NCBI GenBank assembly: GCA_030685065.1
Contig: JAUXQH010000042.1
Coordinates: 24,342-88,341 of the forward strand
DNA: 64,000 nt
Origin: Pseudomonadota bacterium
GTDB taxonomy: Bacteria; Myxococcota_A; UBA796; SXON01
Reading direction: 5' to 3'
The number at the start of each line of letters is the position of its first letter. Within the stretch, counting starts at the first letter, position 1. Positions 40,907 through 51,826 of this stretch are shown here, one piece after another. The notes beneath the pieces are model-generated. The model saw nothing but the letters and a program-made list of their open reading frames with translations, was not told the origin of the DNA and did no database searches. Made by a program: the position numbers and the translations under genes.

Positions 40907-41974
40907 TCAGGGGTGGAACCCCTCCTCCACGAAGTCCAACGGCTCGATCTGGATCGTGGTGTGGCCGATGCCGTAGCGGACGCGCAGGGTCGAGGCGAGC
41001 GTGCCGAGGAGCGCGTGCGGCTCGACCGTGCCGTCGACCACGACGTGGCAGCTCAGCGCGACCATGCCGCTCGTGATGGTCCAGACGTGGAGGTCGTGCA
41101 CGGTGTGGACGCCCGGCGTTTCGCACACCGCGGCGCGCACGCGGTCGACGTCGATGTGGGGGGGGGTGCCCTCCATCAGCACGTGGAGGGCCTCGTTCAG
41201 CAGCGACCACGACGCGTGCAACACCAGGAGCGCGATGGCGGCGGAGGCGACGGGATCGGCCCAGGTCCAACCTTTCCACCACACGAGCGCCCCCGCCACG
41301 AGCGCGCCGACGGAGCCCAGGGCGTCGGACAGGACGTGGAGCCAGGCGCCGCGCAGGTTCATGTCCTGGTGCCGCCCGCCCGCGAGCACGGCCAAGCCCA
41401 GGAGGTTGACGACGAGGCCACCCGCGGCGACCCCCATCATCAGCGGGCCCGCGACGGGCGCGGGCTCGGCGAGGCGGTGCCAGGCCTCCCACAGGATGCC
41501 GAGCGCGACGGCCACGAGCGCGCCCCCGTTGAGCACGGCCGCGAGGACCTCGGCGCGGTGAAAGCCGTAGGTGCGCGTCGCCGTGGGGGCGCGGCGCGCC
41601 ATCCGCAAGGCGAACAGCGCGATGGCCAACGCCGCGGCGTCGGAGGTCATGTGGCCGGCGTCGGCCAGGAGCGCCAGCGAGCCCGACCAGAGGCCGCCGA
41701 ACAGCTCGACGAAGATGTAGCCCACGACGAGCACGAACATCGCGACGAGGCGACGCTCGTTTCCGGGGGTGCGCAGGTGGCCGTGCGCGTGGTCGTGGCC
41801 ATGCCCATGGTCGGGGGCGGGGCCGGGGGCCGGGGATGCCGTCGGGGATGCGGCGGGGGCGGGGCCGTGATCGGCGTGGCCATGATCGGCATGACCGTGG
41901 CTGGCGTGGTCGTGGCCACCGTGGTCGTGGCCGGCGTGGTCGTGGCCGGGCCCGCGATGGGGATCGTTCGCCAT
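40907..41974 (-). CDS. cation diffusion facilitator (Zn-type) transporter
   Basis: 355 residues from ATG at 41974. The first 70 residues are His-rich (repeats of HDHAGHD, HGHADHG, DHGHGHDHAHGH), a metal-binding tail. Six helices follow; the transport-site motifs are LADAGHMTSDAA in helix 2 and HVLSDALGSVGAL in helix 5. The C-terminal cytoplasmic domain has HTVHDLHVWTI and HTTIQIEP. The pattern fits CzcD/ZitB proteins, which export Zn, Co or Cd in exchange for protons. Divergent from the lipoprotein at 42021. Confidence 0.93.
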   Translation of the reverse strand: MANDPHRGPGHDHAGHDHGGHDHASHGHADHGHADHGPAPAASPTASPAPGPAPDHGHGHDHAHGHLRTPGNERRLVAMFVLVVGYIFVELFGGLWSGSLALLADAGHMTSDAAALAIALFALRMARRAPTATRTYGFHRAEVLAAVLNGGALVAVALGILWEAWHRLAEPAPVAGPLMMGVAAGGLVVNLLGLAVLAGGRHQDMNLRGAWLHVLSDALGSVGALVAGALVWWKGWTWADPVASAAIALLVLHASWSLLNEALHVLMEGTPPHIDVDRVRAAVCETPGVHTVHDLHVWTITSGMVALSCHVVVDGTVEPHALLGTLASTLRVRYGIGHTTIQIEPLDFVEEGFHP

Positions 41975-42008
41975 GTGGGCGGCTAACCGTTCGTACCCAG
42001 GTCCGTGG

Positions 42009-42014
42009 TATCGT
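42009..42014 (+). promoter_or_regulatory. candidate -10 hexamer (TATCGT)
   Basis: TATCGT ends 6 bases before the GTG at 42021; no Shine-Dalgarno lies between. A leaderless start is possible. No clear -35 hexamer is seen. Confidence 0.3.
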
Positions 42015-42020
42015 CCGCGC

Positions 42021-42773
42021 GTGATGCTGCTCGCACCCCTCCTCGTCGCCTGTTCGAGCCCGCCCGAAGCCACGCCTCCGGAGATGGAGGAGCTCGTCTG
42101 GATGCTCCTCCGAGACTTCGGCACGGACGACGCCGTCGGCGAGGCCGAATACCTCGCCGCCTGGATCGACGAGGAGATCCAGTCTCCCGAGGCCGGCTAT
42201 GCCGTCGAGACCCCGGCGACATCCTACGTCGAGGCCCTCGAATTCAGCCCCAACCTGGAGCTGGGCAACATGTCCGGCGGCCTCGTGATCCGGCGCGTTC
42301 GCGGCACGCTCGACCAGTACGCCGCCGTGGTGACCGAGCCCGACCAGAGCTTCGCGGACAGCAGCTACGACAAGTGGGAGCGCACGATCCAGAACGGGAG
42401 CGACGCGGCCTGGGCCGACCATGAGGCCCTGCTCGCGGACGACGAGATCGAGAAGAACGGCGGGTTCGGCATCGTCCTGCCCTACCCCATGCTCCGGAAC
42501 TACCGGTGGGTCGACCTCGAGCGCGGCCCGGCCGTGCTCAGCCACAGCGTCATCTACGAGGAGGGCTGGGCGGACGAAAGCAACGGCATCGTCGGCGGGT
42601 TCACGATCGAGGTGCTGCTGCCCGACGGAGACGACATGATCTGGCTCAACTGCACGTGGACCCAGGTGATCAGCATCGTCGGCGACAACGACGCCTTCTA
42701 CACGGACCAGATCATCAAGGGCGCGACCGACGTGATGCTCGGCACCGAGCTGTACGTGGCGGGGCCGGAGTAG
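42021..42773 (+). CDS. lipoprotein of unknown function
   Basis: 250 residues from the GTG at 42021, or 249 from ATG at 42024. MMLLAPLLVACSS has the lipobox with Cys at 11 or 10. The mature part is acidic with many aromatic residues (EMEELVWMLLRDFGTDD, YDKWERTIQNG, NYRWVDLERGPAVL, WLNCTWTQVIS). No family is recognised, though the length and the conserved-looking WTQVIS/DNDAFY end suggest one compact beta-rich domain. It is followed 2 bases on by the CoA-binding gene, so the two are probably co-transcribed. Confidence 0.7.
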   Translation: MMLLAPLLVACSSPPEATPPEMEELVWMLLRDFGTDDAVGEAEYLAAWIDEEIQSPEAGYAVETPATSYVEALEFSPNLELGNMSGGLVIRRVRGTLDQYAAVVTEPDQSFADSSYDKWERTIQNGSDAAWADHEALLADDEIEKNGGFGIVLPYPMLRNYRWVDLERGPAVLSHSVIYEEGWADESNGIVGGFTIEVLLPDGDDMIWLNCTWTQVISIVGDNDAFYTDQIIKGATDVMLGTELYVAGPE

Positions 42774-42775
42774 CG

Positions 42776-43228
42776 GTGACGACGCGGGTGGCACGAGAGC
42801 TCACGAGCGCCGCCGAGCTCCGCGACGTGCTCACGAGCGCGCGAACCGTCGCGGTGCTCGGCGCGCACCACGAGCGCGCGCGGCCGGCGTTCTACGTGCC
42901 GGACTACCTGCACGGCGTGGGCGCGCGCATCCTCCCCGTGAACCCCGCGCTCGTCGGTCGCACGTTGTGGGGCGAGCCCGTGCGCGCCTCCCTCGCGGAT
43001 CTCCACGAGCGCGTCGACGTAGTGGACGTGTTCCGCCGCGCGGAGGCGCTCGCCGGGCACCTCGTGGAGCTGCTCGGGATGAACCCTCCGCCCGCGCTGG
43101 TGTGGTTTCAGCAGGGGATCCGCGACGACGCGGTGGCCGCCGCGCTGATCGCCGCGGGCATCGACGTGGTGCAGGATCGCTGCATGCTCGCCGACCACCG
43201 TCGGATGGGGCTCGGGCCGATCCGGTAG
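42776..43228 (+). CDS. CoA-binding (YccU-type) Rossmann protein
   Basis: 150 residues from GTG at 42776, 2 bases past the upstream stop. The CoA-binding domain is recognised from TVAVLGAHHERARPAFYVPDYL, ARILPVNPALVGRTLWGE, VDVVDVFRRAE and LVWFQQGIRDD, ending DRCMLADHRRMG, all typical of YccU proteins, which resemble the CoA-binding half of succinyl-CoA synthetases. Molecular role unsettled. Confidence 0.9.
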   Translation: MTTRVARELTSAAELRDVLTSARTVAVLGAHHERARPAFYVPDYLHGVGARILPVNPALVGRTLWGEPVRASLADLHERVDVVDVFRRAEALAGHLVELLGMNPPPALVWFQQGIRDDAVAAALIAAGIDVVQDRCMLADHRRMGLGPIR

Positions 43229-43311
43229 GGCCCCCGTCGGCGTCATCTCCGGTACTCAGGAGGGGCCCGCGGCGTACCGGCGAATTACTGGCGTTCGCGA
43301 AGGATGCGTCT

Positions 43312-45405
43312 ATGGTGAAGATGCGGCCTGGCGTCGGGAAACAGCACGTGCGCCACGCGCCCGGCCGGGAACGCGGAATCGTGCGCCACGTGCCCGCGGT
43401 CCTCTGGGAGCGGGACGGGCAGACGGGCAACTTCACCTACGTGAGCGAGCAGGGAACCCGCATGCTCGGCCTGCCCGCGCACCAGTGGATCGACCAGCCG
43501 AACTTCTGGCGCGAACACGTCCACCCCGACGATCTCGAGGAGGCCGAACGCACCTTTCATGCCGACGTCCGGCGGGGCACCGGGTACTCGATCGAGTACC
43601 GGATGCTGGCGGGGGACGGTCGCGTCGTCTGGGTGCGGGACGTGATGAACGTGGTGTTCGCCCACGGCCGGCGGGCGCGGACGTACGGCGTGCTGGTCGA
43701 CGTGACGGTCCGGAAGCTGGCCGAGGAGACCGAGGCACACCAGGGCGCCCGGCTCCGGCGGCAGAACGCGGCGCTGCTCGACATCGCGGGGAAGGAGACC
43801 CTCCACATCGGAGACCTCGACCCCGCGCTCCGGTTGATCACGGAGGCCGCCGCGCACGCGATGGATGTGTCCCGGGCGAGCTTCTGGGCCTATGACGGCG
43901 CGCGGCTCAGCTGCCTCGACCTGTACGAGCGGGAGCACCGCCGCCACTCCAGCGGGGCGGTGCTCACCGCCACCACCTACCCGGGCTACTTCGCCGCCTT
44001 GGAGGGCGGCCGCGCCGTTCCCGCCGAGGACGCCCTTCGGGATCCCCGCACCCGCGAGCTGGTCGAGTGCGTGCAGACGCACGGCATCCGCTCGATGCTC
44101 GACGCGCCGATCCGCGTGGGCGGGCACGTCCGGGGCGTGTTGTGTCTCGAGCACGTCGGCCAGTTCCGCGTGTGGATGCCCGACGAGCAGCAGTTCGTCG
44201 GCACCCTCGCAGACCTGATCGCGCTCGCGATGGAGGCCAGCGACCGCCGGGCGGCCCAGGCCGCGCAGCGCGCGAGCGAGGCGCGGACCCGCGCGGTGCT
44301 GGGGGCCTCCAAGGACGCGATCGTCGTGGCGGACATGGCGGGGCGGGTGGTGGAATTCAGCGCGGCGGCCGAGGTGCTGTTCGGTCGCGCGCGCGCCGAC
44401 ACGATCGGCATCGAGCTCGTCGGCCGCCTCGTGCCCGCTCGGCAGCGCGACCTGTTGGTCGATGCGGTGGCGCGCGTCCGCGCGTGCGACGAGCTCGCGG
44501 TGGCGGCGCATGACGAGCTGGTCGGGCTCCGCGCCGACGGGAGCGAGTTCCCGATCGAGGTCACCCTCTTCCCCGTGCCGGACGAGACGGGGACACTGAC
44601 CGGGGCGTTCGTCCGCGAACGGACGAAGGAGGGGAGCGCGGGGCCCCGTAGAGACGAGCATGCCCACGCCATCGCGCCAGTCGACCCGGACCTGGAGGCG
44701 CTGATCGAGGCGCGCACACGTGAGGTTCGCGCGGCGATGCTCGAGATGGAGACCTTCAGCTACACCGTGTCCCACGACCTCCGCGCGCCGATTCGCGCGA
44801 TCGAAGCCTTCGCGCAGCTCCTCGCGGACGAGTGCGGCGACCAGCTGGGCGAACGCGGGGAGCGGTACCTGCAGCGGATCCGGGACGCCGCCCGGCGCCT
44901 GTCCATCCTCGTGACCGACTTCATGCTGCTGGCGCGGGTCGCCTCGACCGAGATGTCCCGTGTCCCCGTCGACCTGACGGCCCTCGCACGCGCCGTCGCC
45001 GAGGATCTCCGCCTGGCGGCGCCCGAACGGGTGGCGACGTTCCTCATCGACGAGCACATGGAGGCCCAGGGCGACCCCGGGCTCCTCCGCATCCTCCTCG
45101 AGAACCTGGTCGGAAACGCCTGGAAGTTCACGGCCCGCCACCCCGCGGCGACGATCCGCTTCGGCGCCACCGAGGTGGGCCAGGAGGTCGTGTACACACT
45201 GAGTGACGACGGAGCGGGCTTCGACCCCGCGTATGCCGACCAGCTGTTCCGCCCCTTCTCGCGGCTCCACGCGCCCGGGGAGTTCGAAGGCACGGGCATC
45301 GGCCTCGCCATCGCGCGGAGGATCGTGGAGCGCCACGGGGGGCGGATCTGGGCCGAGGGCGCCGTCGAGACCGGCGCTTCGTTTCACTTCACGCTGGGGG
45401 GGTGA
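43312..45405 (+). CDS. soluble PAS-GAF-PAS histidine kinase
   Basis: 697 residues from ATG at 43312, which has AAGGA seven bases upstream; an ATG at 43321 is also possible. Domains in order: PAS with PAC (TRMLGLPAHQW, YRMLAGDGRVVWVRD), GAF (about 160-320, LDIAGKETLHIGD to GVLCLEHVG), PAS (DAIVVADMAGRVVEFSAAAE), HisKA with SYTVSHDLRAPIRAI (His488) and a HATPase (NLVGNAWKF, DDGAGFDPAY, GTGIGLAIARRIVERHGG). No membrane helix, so cytosolic sensing through PAS or GAF. No receiver, and no response regulator next to it. Its C-terminus ends in an HFTLGG that is echoed by a hairpin directly downstream. Confidence 0.92.
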   Translation: MVKMRPGVGKQHVRHAPGRERGIVRHVPAVLWERDGQTGNFTYVSEQGTRMLGLPAHQWIDQPNFWREHVHPDDLEEAERTFHADVRRGTGYSIEYRMLAGDGRVVWVRDVMNVVFAHGRRARTYGVLVDVTVRKLAEETEAHQGARLRRQNAALLDIAGKETLHIGDLDPALRLITEAAAHAMDVSRASFWAYDGARLSCLDLYEREHRRHSSGAVLTATTYPGYFAALEGGRAVPAEDALRDPRTRELVECVQTHGIRSMLDAPIRVGGHVRGVLCLEHVGQFRVWMPDEQQFVGTLADLIALAMEASDRRAAQAAQRASEARTRAVLGASKDAIVVADMAGRVVEFSAAAEVLFGRARADTIGIELVGRLVPARQRDLLVDAVARVRACDELAVAAHDELVGLRADGSEFPIEVTLFPVPDETGTLTGAFVRERTKEGSAGPRRDEHAHAIAPVDPDLEALIEARTREVRAAMLEMETFSYTVSHDLRAPIRAIEAFAQLLADECGDQLGERGERYLQRIRDAARRLSILVTDFMLLARVASTEMSRVPVDLTALARAVAEDLRLAAPERVATFLIDEHMEAQGDPGLLRILLENLVGNAWKFTARHPAATIRFGATEVGQEVVYTLSDDGAGFDPAYADQLFRPFSRLHAPGEFEGTGIGLAIARRIVERHGGRIWAEGAVETGASFHFTLGG

Positions 45406-45412
45406 GCTGTTT

Positions 45413-45437
45413 CCTTTCACCCTCGGGGGGTGAAGGG
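45413..45437 (+). terminator. GC-rich hairpin after the PAS/GAF kinase gene
   Basis: TTCACCC at 45416-45422 pairs with GGGTGAA at 45428-45434 around a five-base loop, extended by three pairs (one G-T). It begins 8 bases after the kinase stop. No T-run follows, so intrinsic termination would be weak. Confidence 0.35.
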
Positions 45438-45463
45438 GGCGGGGCGGGCGCCCGAAATCAAGG

Positions 45464-45469
45464 TAGAGC
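45464..45469 (+). promoter_or_regulatory. candidate -10 hexamer (TAGAGC)
   Basis: TAGAGC directly abuts the ATG at 45470 and ends 6 bases before the in-frame ATG at 45476. If it is a -10 element, transcription would start near 45476, making that ATG a leaderless start. Confidence 0.3.
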
Positions 45470-47548
45470 ATGGCGATGCTCCCTGCCCAGCTTCCGCCCC
45501 GGGGCGCCTCCCGCCCCGAGGGCCGCCCCCTCTCCACGATCCTCTTCCTCGGCCTGCTCGGCGTGGGAACGCTGGCCTGCGCGGGTCGGGACACGAGGGA
45601 ATCGGACACCTCCGAGACCGACGACACGACCGACACGGACGACACCGACGACACGGACGACACCGACGACACCGACGACACCGACGACACCGACGACACC
45701 GACGACACCGACGACACCGACGACACCGACGACACCGACGACACCGACGACACCGACCTCCCGGGCGACGACGCGGACGGAGACGGCGTGGCCTCCGATC
45801 TCGACTGCGACGACGGGGACGCCTCGGTGGGCGGGCCGACGACCTGGTTCGCGGACGAGGACCGGGACGGGTACGGCGTGGCGGCCGCCGGGTGCGATGC
45901 GCCCTCCCGCACGGTCGAGGCCGGGGGCGACTGCGACGATACCGACGCCGCCGTGTCGCCGGGCGCCGCCGAGACGTGCGGCGGCGGGGACGAGGACTGC
46001 GACGGGCTGGTGGACGACGCGGATCCCGATCTCGATCCGAGCGGGGCCGACGCCTGGTACCGCGACGCGGACGGCGATGGCCACGGCGACCCTGACCTCG
46101 CCGTCGCCGCGTGCGAGGTCCCCGCCGGCTTCGTCGCCGGGGGGGACGACTGTGACGACCTCGACACCGACGTGAACCCGGGGGCGGACGAGGTGTGCGA
46201 CAACGGCGTGGACGATGACTGCGACGGCGCCGCGGTCGGCTGCGGGCTCTGGGGAGACGGGACCGTTCCCGATGACGCGATCCGCGTCGACGGGACCGCC
46301 AACAACGTCGGCTTCGGCGTGCTCGCGCGCCCAGGGGACCACGACGGCGACGGCCGGCTCGATCTCGTGATCGGCGCGCGGAACTCCAGCGCTTCGGCCG
46401 AGTACTCGGGGGAGGCCTTCCTGTTTCTCGGCCCGATCGCCGGCACCCTGACCGACGCCGACGCGGACGCGAACCCCGACGGCGGGGAGACGGCCCGCTG
46501 GTACGGCTCCTCCCTGCTCGCCGACGCCGACCTCGACGGAGACGGCATCGACGATCTCGCCGATGGCGCCTACGCGGCGGGGATCGACCGCACCTACGAC
46601 TACGGCGGCGAGGCCTCCGTGTTCTTCTCGCCCGTGGCGGCCGCCGCCCGCGCCGACGCGGCCGACTTCCGGGTGGTGGCGAACTGGGAGTCCCAGTTCA
46701 TCGGCGCCTCCGTCGCGGCGGGGGACACCAACGGGGACGGCTTCACGGATTTTCTCGTCTCCGGGGGCGAGGCGATCCACGTGTTCGAGGGGCCCCTGGT
46801 GGCCGGCGCTCTGGGGCTCGATGACAGCGACCTCGCCTTCTCCAGCATCTACGTGGGCGACGCCCTCGCCGCGGGCGACTTCGACGGCGACGGGCAGGAC
46901 GACGTGGTCATCCCCGGCCAGTACATCCCCGACGACGGCTCGGACGCGGGCCGGGTGTTCGTGATGGACGGCGGCGCGCGCCGGGACGTGACGCTCGCGA
47001 CGGACGCCGACCACGTGGTGCGGGGCGCGCGCGCGAGCGACCGGCTGGGCTCCGACGTGGACGCCGGCGATCTCGACGGCGACGGGCTGGCCGACCTCGT
47101 GGTGAGCGCGGACGGTGACGACGACGAGGCGAGCAACGGCGGGTGCATCTTCGTGTTTCACGGGCCGCTCGCCGCGTCGCTCGTGGTGTCGGCGGCGGAC
47201 GCGCGCCGGTGCGGCGGGACCTCGAGCGCCGCGCGCGGGGATGTGCTCTCGGTGGTGGCCGACCTGACGGGGGACGGCCTGCCGGACCTCGCCGTCGGCA
47301 CCTCGACCGAGGGCGACGTGGGCGCCGTGTTCGTCCTCGGGGGCCCCTTCACCGGCGCGGGCCTCGTGGAGGACGCCGAGATCATCCTGCGCGGGGCCGC
47401 GGAGGACTCCGCCTTCGGCCGGGACGTGGTCGGCGCCGGGGATCTCGACGGGGACGGCGCGAACGACCTGGTCGTGAGCGCGCCCGGCGCCGCCGGCACC
47501 GGCACCACCGCCGGGGCGGTCTACGTGCTCTCCGGAGGGGGCCTGTGA
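45470..47548 (+). CDS. FG-GAP lipoprotein with Thr-Asp-Asp tract and MopE repeats (tandem copy 1)
   Basis: 692 residues from ATG 45470, or 690 from ATG 45476. Lipobox GTLAC after a long positively charged N-terminus. A tract of (TDD)n follows, coded by a 9-base minisatellite, then three MopE-like metal-binding motifs (DGDGVASDLDCDDGDA, GGDCDDTDAAVSPG, GDDCDDLDTDVNPG). From about residue 265 FG-GAP/VCBS repeats run to the end (DGDGRLDLVIGARNS, DFDGDGQDDVVIPGQ, DLDGDGANDLVVSAPG), forming one integrin-like propeller. The end ([12 protein letters not shown]) is shared with the next gene. The stop overlaps the next start as GTGA. A surface-displayed calcium-binding propeller; ligand unknown. Confidence 0.88.
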   Translation: MAMLPAQLPPRGASRPEGRPLSTILFLGLLGVGTLACAGRDTRESDTSETDDTTDTDDTDDTDDTDDTDDTDDTDDTDDTDDTDDTDDTDDTDDTDLPGDDADGDGVASDLDCDDGDASVGGPTTWFADEDRDGYGVAAAGCDAPSRTVEAGGDCDDTDAAVSPGAAETCGGGDEDCDGLVDDADPDLDPSGADAWYRDADGDGHGDPDLAVAACEVPAGFVAGGDDCDDLDTDVNPGADEVCDNGVDDDCDGAAVGCGLWGDGTVPDDAIRVDGTANNVGFGVLARPGDHDGDGRLDLVIGARNSSASAEYSGEAFLFLGPIAGTLTDADADANPDGGETARWYGSSLLADADLDGDGIDDLADGAYAAGIDRTYDYGGEASVFFSPVAAAARADAADFRVVANWESQFIGASVAAGDTNGDGFTDFLVSGGEAIHVFEGPLVAGALGLDDSDLAFSSIYVGDALAAGDFDGDGQDDVVIPGQYIPDDGSDAGRVFVMDGGARRDVTLATDADHVVRGARASDRLGSDVDAGDLDGDGLADLVVSADGDDDEASNGGCIFVFHGPLAASLVVSAADARRCGGTSSAARGDVLSVVADLTGDGLPDLAVGTSTEGDVGAVFVLGGPFTGAGLVEDAEIILRGAAEDSAFGRDVVGAGDLDGDGANDLVVSAPGAAGTGTTAGAVYVLSGGGL
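45634..45757. repeat. 9-base minisatellite coding (Thr-Asp-Asp)n
   Basis: About 14 units of GACGACACC (with a few ACG variants) encode the acidic linker of the first FG-GAP lipoprotein. Change in copy number keeps the frame, so slippage would alter linker length only. Confidence 0.9.
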
Positions 47549-49601
47549 CGCTGTTCCTGCTCGGGTTGTTCGGCTGTTGGGGCCGGGACGCGAGGGACTC
47601 CGAGGTCGAGGCGGACGCGGACACGGACGCCGACTCCGACTCCGACTCCGACTCCGACTCCGACACCGACACCGACACCGACACGGACACGGACACGGAC
47701 ACCGACACGGACACCGACACGGACACCGACTCCGACTCCGACACCGACACGGACACCGACGCGGACACCGACACGCCGCCCGTCGACGCGGACGGGGACG
47801 GGGTGCCCGCGGGCGAGGACTGCGACGACGACGACCCGGCCACGAACCCCGGCGCCGACGAGGTGTGCAACGACGGCCGGGACGACGACTGCGATCGCCT
47901 CGCGGACGACCTCGATCCCGATCTGGTCGGCGCCCCGGTGTGGTTCCGCGACGCCGACGGGGACGGCCACGGCGACCCCACCGACGGCGCGCCTCGATGC
48001 GACGCCCCCGCCCCCTACGTGGCCGACGGGACGGACTGCGACGACGCCGATCCCGCCGTGTTTCCGGGGGCCGGGGAGCGCTGCGACGACGCGGAGGTCG
48101 ACGAGGACTGCGACGGGCTGGTGAACGGCGCCGACGCGGACGCCGACCCGGGGACCTTCCGGCCCTGGTACGGAGACGCCGACGGCGACGGCTGGGGCGA
48201 CGACGCGGCTCCGATGGCCGCGTGTGATGCGCCGCCGGCCCACGCGGCCGAGGCGGGCGACTGCGACGACGCGGACGCCGAGGTGCACCCGGGCGCCGAG
48301 GAGGTCTGCACGAACGGCGTGGACGACGACTGTGACGGCTCGCCCGGGGAGTGCGGCCTGGCGGGGGAGACCACCCTCTCCTCGTCCGTCGCGATCGCGA
48401 AGGTGATGGGCGGCGCCGGGGACTACCTGGCGTGGGACCGCGCGCTGGACGTGGCCGACCTCGACGGGGACGGGCACCTGGACCTCGTCGTCGGGGGATA
48501 CCGCAGCTCGACCGGCGGCACACGCGCCGGTGCGGCGTACGTCCTCGCCGGGCCCGTGTCCGGCCGCACGCCCGCCGCCACGGCCCTCACCACGATCCGC
48601 GGCACGGCGGTCGACGATCAGCTCGGCCGCAAGGTGCTCGCGCGCGACTTCGACGGAGATGGGACTCCCGAGCTCGCCGTGTACGCCGCGGACCAGATCC
48701 TGCTCTTCACGCCGCCGCTCGGGGCGAGCTTGACCGACGCGGATGCCACCGCGTCGCTCGACATCGACGGCGCGACCTCCGACCAGGAGCTGCGCGCCGG
48801 GGACATCGACGGCGATGGCATCAGCGACCTGGGCGCGGCCACCTCGAGCGCCGACGACCAGGTGTCCGCCTGGTTGGGTCCGGTCGCGTCGGACACGCCC
48901 GGGCTGGTCATCGACGGGACCGCCCTCGGCGCCGCCCTCGCGCTGGGTGACCTCGATGGCGACGGCGCCGACGAGATCGCGGTCGCCGCCACCACGCCGA
49001 CGACGGCCGGCGCCACCCTCTTCGTGTTCGCCGGGGGCTCCTCCGGGGCCCTCGGCCCCGCCGATGCGCTCGCCACCATGGCGCCGGGCACCGACACCGA
49101 CATCCGCGCGAGCGACCTCGCCGTGGCGGACCTCGACGGCGACGGGCGGGGGGACCTCCTCGTCGCCGCGGACGACGAGGACTACGGCGCGGACGCGGGC
49201 GGGACGGTCCGGATGTTCGCGGGCCCCCTGGCGGGCACCTTCGCGGCGACCGACGCGACCGCCCTGCGGTACGCCGTGGACTCGTACTCCTGGTTCGGCG
49301 CGGCCCTCGAGGCGGCGGACCTCACCGGAGACGGCGCGGACGACCTCGCGGTGGGCGCGACGGACGTCATCGGCGGCTCCGGGCGGGTGTGGATTTTCGC
49401 GGGCCCGCTGGCGGGCACGGACACGACGGCCGCCGCGGTCGCCGAGCTCGTGGGCGAGGCCTACGAGGACCGGGCGGGGGACGCCCTCGCGGTGGGGGAC
49501 ATGGACGAGGACGGTTTTCTGGACCTGCTCGTGGGCTCGCCCCTCGAAGACGCCGGTGGGGACTACGCGGGCGCGGTGTACGTATTGGCGGGAGGTGGGC
49601 T

Positions 49602-49605
<4 letters not shown>
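47545..49605 (+). CDS. FG-GAP lipoprotein with Asp-Ser/Thr tract and MopE repeats (tandem copy 2)
   Basis: 686 residues from GTG at 47545, inside the GTGA overlap with the preceding stop and with GGAGGGGG five bases before it. Lipobox LGLFGC (Cys10). A 55-residue Asp/Ser/Thr tract, three MopE-like motifs ([42 protein letters not shown]), then FG-GAP repeats ([44 protein letters not shown]), ending [12 protein letters not shown]. It is a paralogue of the genes on both sides, made by tandem duplication. The stop overlaps the next start as GTGA. Confidence 0.88.
47611..47774. repeat. 6-base minisatellite coding (Asp-Ser/Thr)n
   Basis: Runs of GACTCC and GACACC/GACACG units encode the acidic linker of the second FG-GAP lipoprotein. 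In-frame copy-number change is expected. Confidence 0.9.
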
Positions 49606-51170
<1,565 letters not shown>

Positions 51171-51193
51171 GGCCGGGGGGGCGGGGAATCGTG

Positions 51194-51199
51194 TACTGT
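51194..51199 (+). promoter_or_regulatory. candidate -10 hexamer (TACTGT)
   Basis: TACTGT ends 6 bases before the ATG at 51206, with no Shine-Dalgarno between, so the mRNA could be leaderless. No clear -35 hexamer. Confidence 0.3.
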
Positions 51200-51205
51200 C
51201 CCGGG

Positions 51206-51826
51206 ATGCTCGTCCTGCTCGCGGCCTGTACGCCAGGCTCCCCCTGTCCCGACGGCACCACTCGGCGTGACGACGGCCTCTGCTACGCGCCTGGCGTCCC
51301 CGCGTCTGGCCCGACGGCCGACGAGGTGGTCGCCGCCCTTCCCGCCTGTACCCTCGGGGAGGGAAACGGGCGCCTCGATCTCGAACAGCGCTGCCTCGAC
51401 GGAGCCTGTGCCGGTGACTCCTACGAAGACATGAACCGCGCAGTCGGCGAGGAGGGTCTCTGCGACGGCAGCGCGACGAGAACCCCGGACCGGCCCCACT
51501 GGTTCACGCCGTGCGAGTGGTCGGCCGGGTTCTCGAGCTACTTCCCCGCGATCGGGGAAGCCGACGGTCCCTACGACTACGTCCCGGAGCCGGACGTGCG
51601 GACCGGGTGGCCCCTCGAGTCCGACGGGGCCTACACCGGAACCACAACGGAGGGGCTCGGCATCGCCAGTCCGCTCTCGTGTTGGATCGACGCGCTCGGA
51701 GAGCCGAGCATCACTCTCCGGTGGGAGGACGGCGTCTCCGAGGTCACCAGCGCGTCGTGGGGGTACAAAAACGTCATGCTCCTGTATGTAGAGGGCGAAA
51801 TCATCTTTTTCGCGTGGCCGCGATGA
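51206..51826 (+). CDS. small lipoprotein (tandem pair, copy 1)
   Basis: 206 residues from ATG at 51206. [11 protein letters not shown] has the lipobox with Cys8, at the very start, an unusually short signal. The mature part has [19 protein letters not shown] and [20 protein letters not shown], matched in the next gene by SVDELLDALPPCEAMEAGD and CVDGACANNTFTEIDAALG. Cys residues are conserved between the two, so a disulfide-bonded domain is likely. Its stop overlaps the next start as ATGA. No family is recognised. Confidence 0.8.
   Translation: MLVLLAACTPGSPCPDGTTRRDDGLCYAPGVPASGPTADEVVAALPACTLGEGNGRLDLEQRCLDGACAGDSYEDMNRAVGEEGLCDGSATRTPDRPHWFTPCEWSAGFSSYFPAIGEADGPYDYVPEPDVRTGWPLESDGAYTGTTTEGLGIASPLSCWIDALGEPSITLRWEDGVSEVTSASWGYKNVMLLYVEGEIIFFAWPR

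Noticed and set aside
45634..45757. Short regular repeats that could be mistaken for a CRISPR array
   Set aside because: There are no spacers; the units are 9 bases, in frame, and code for (Thr-Asp-Asp)n. The same holds for the tracts at 47611, 49671 and 55338.
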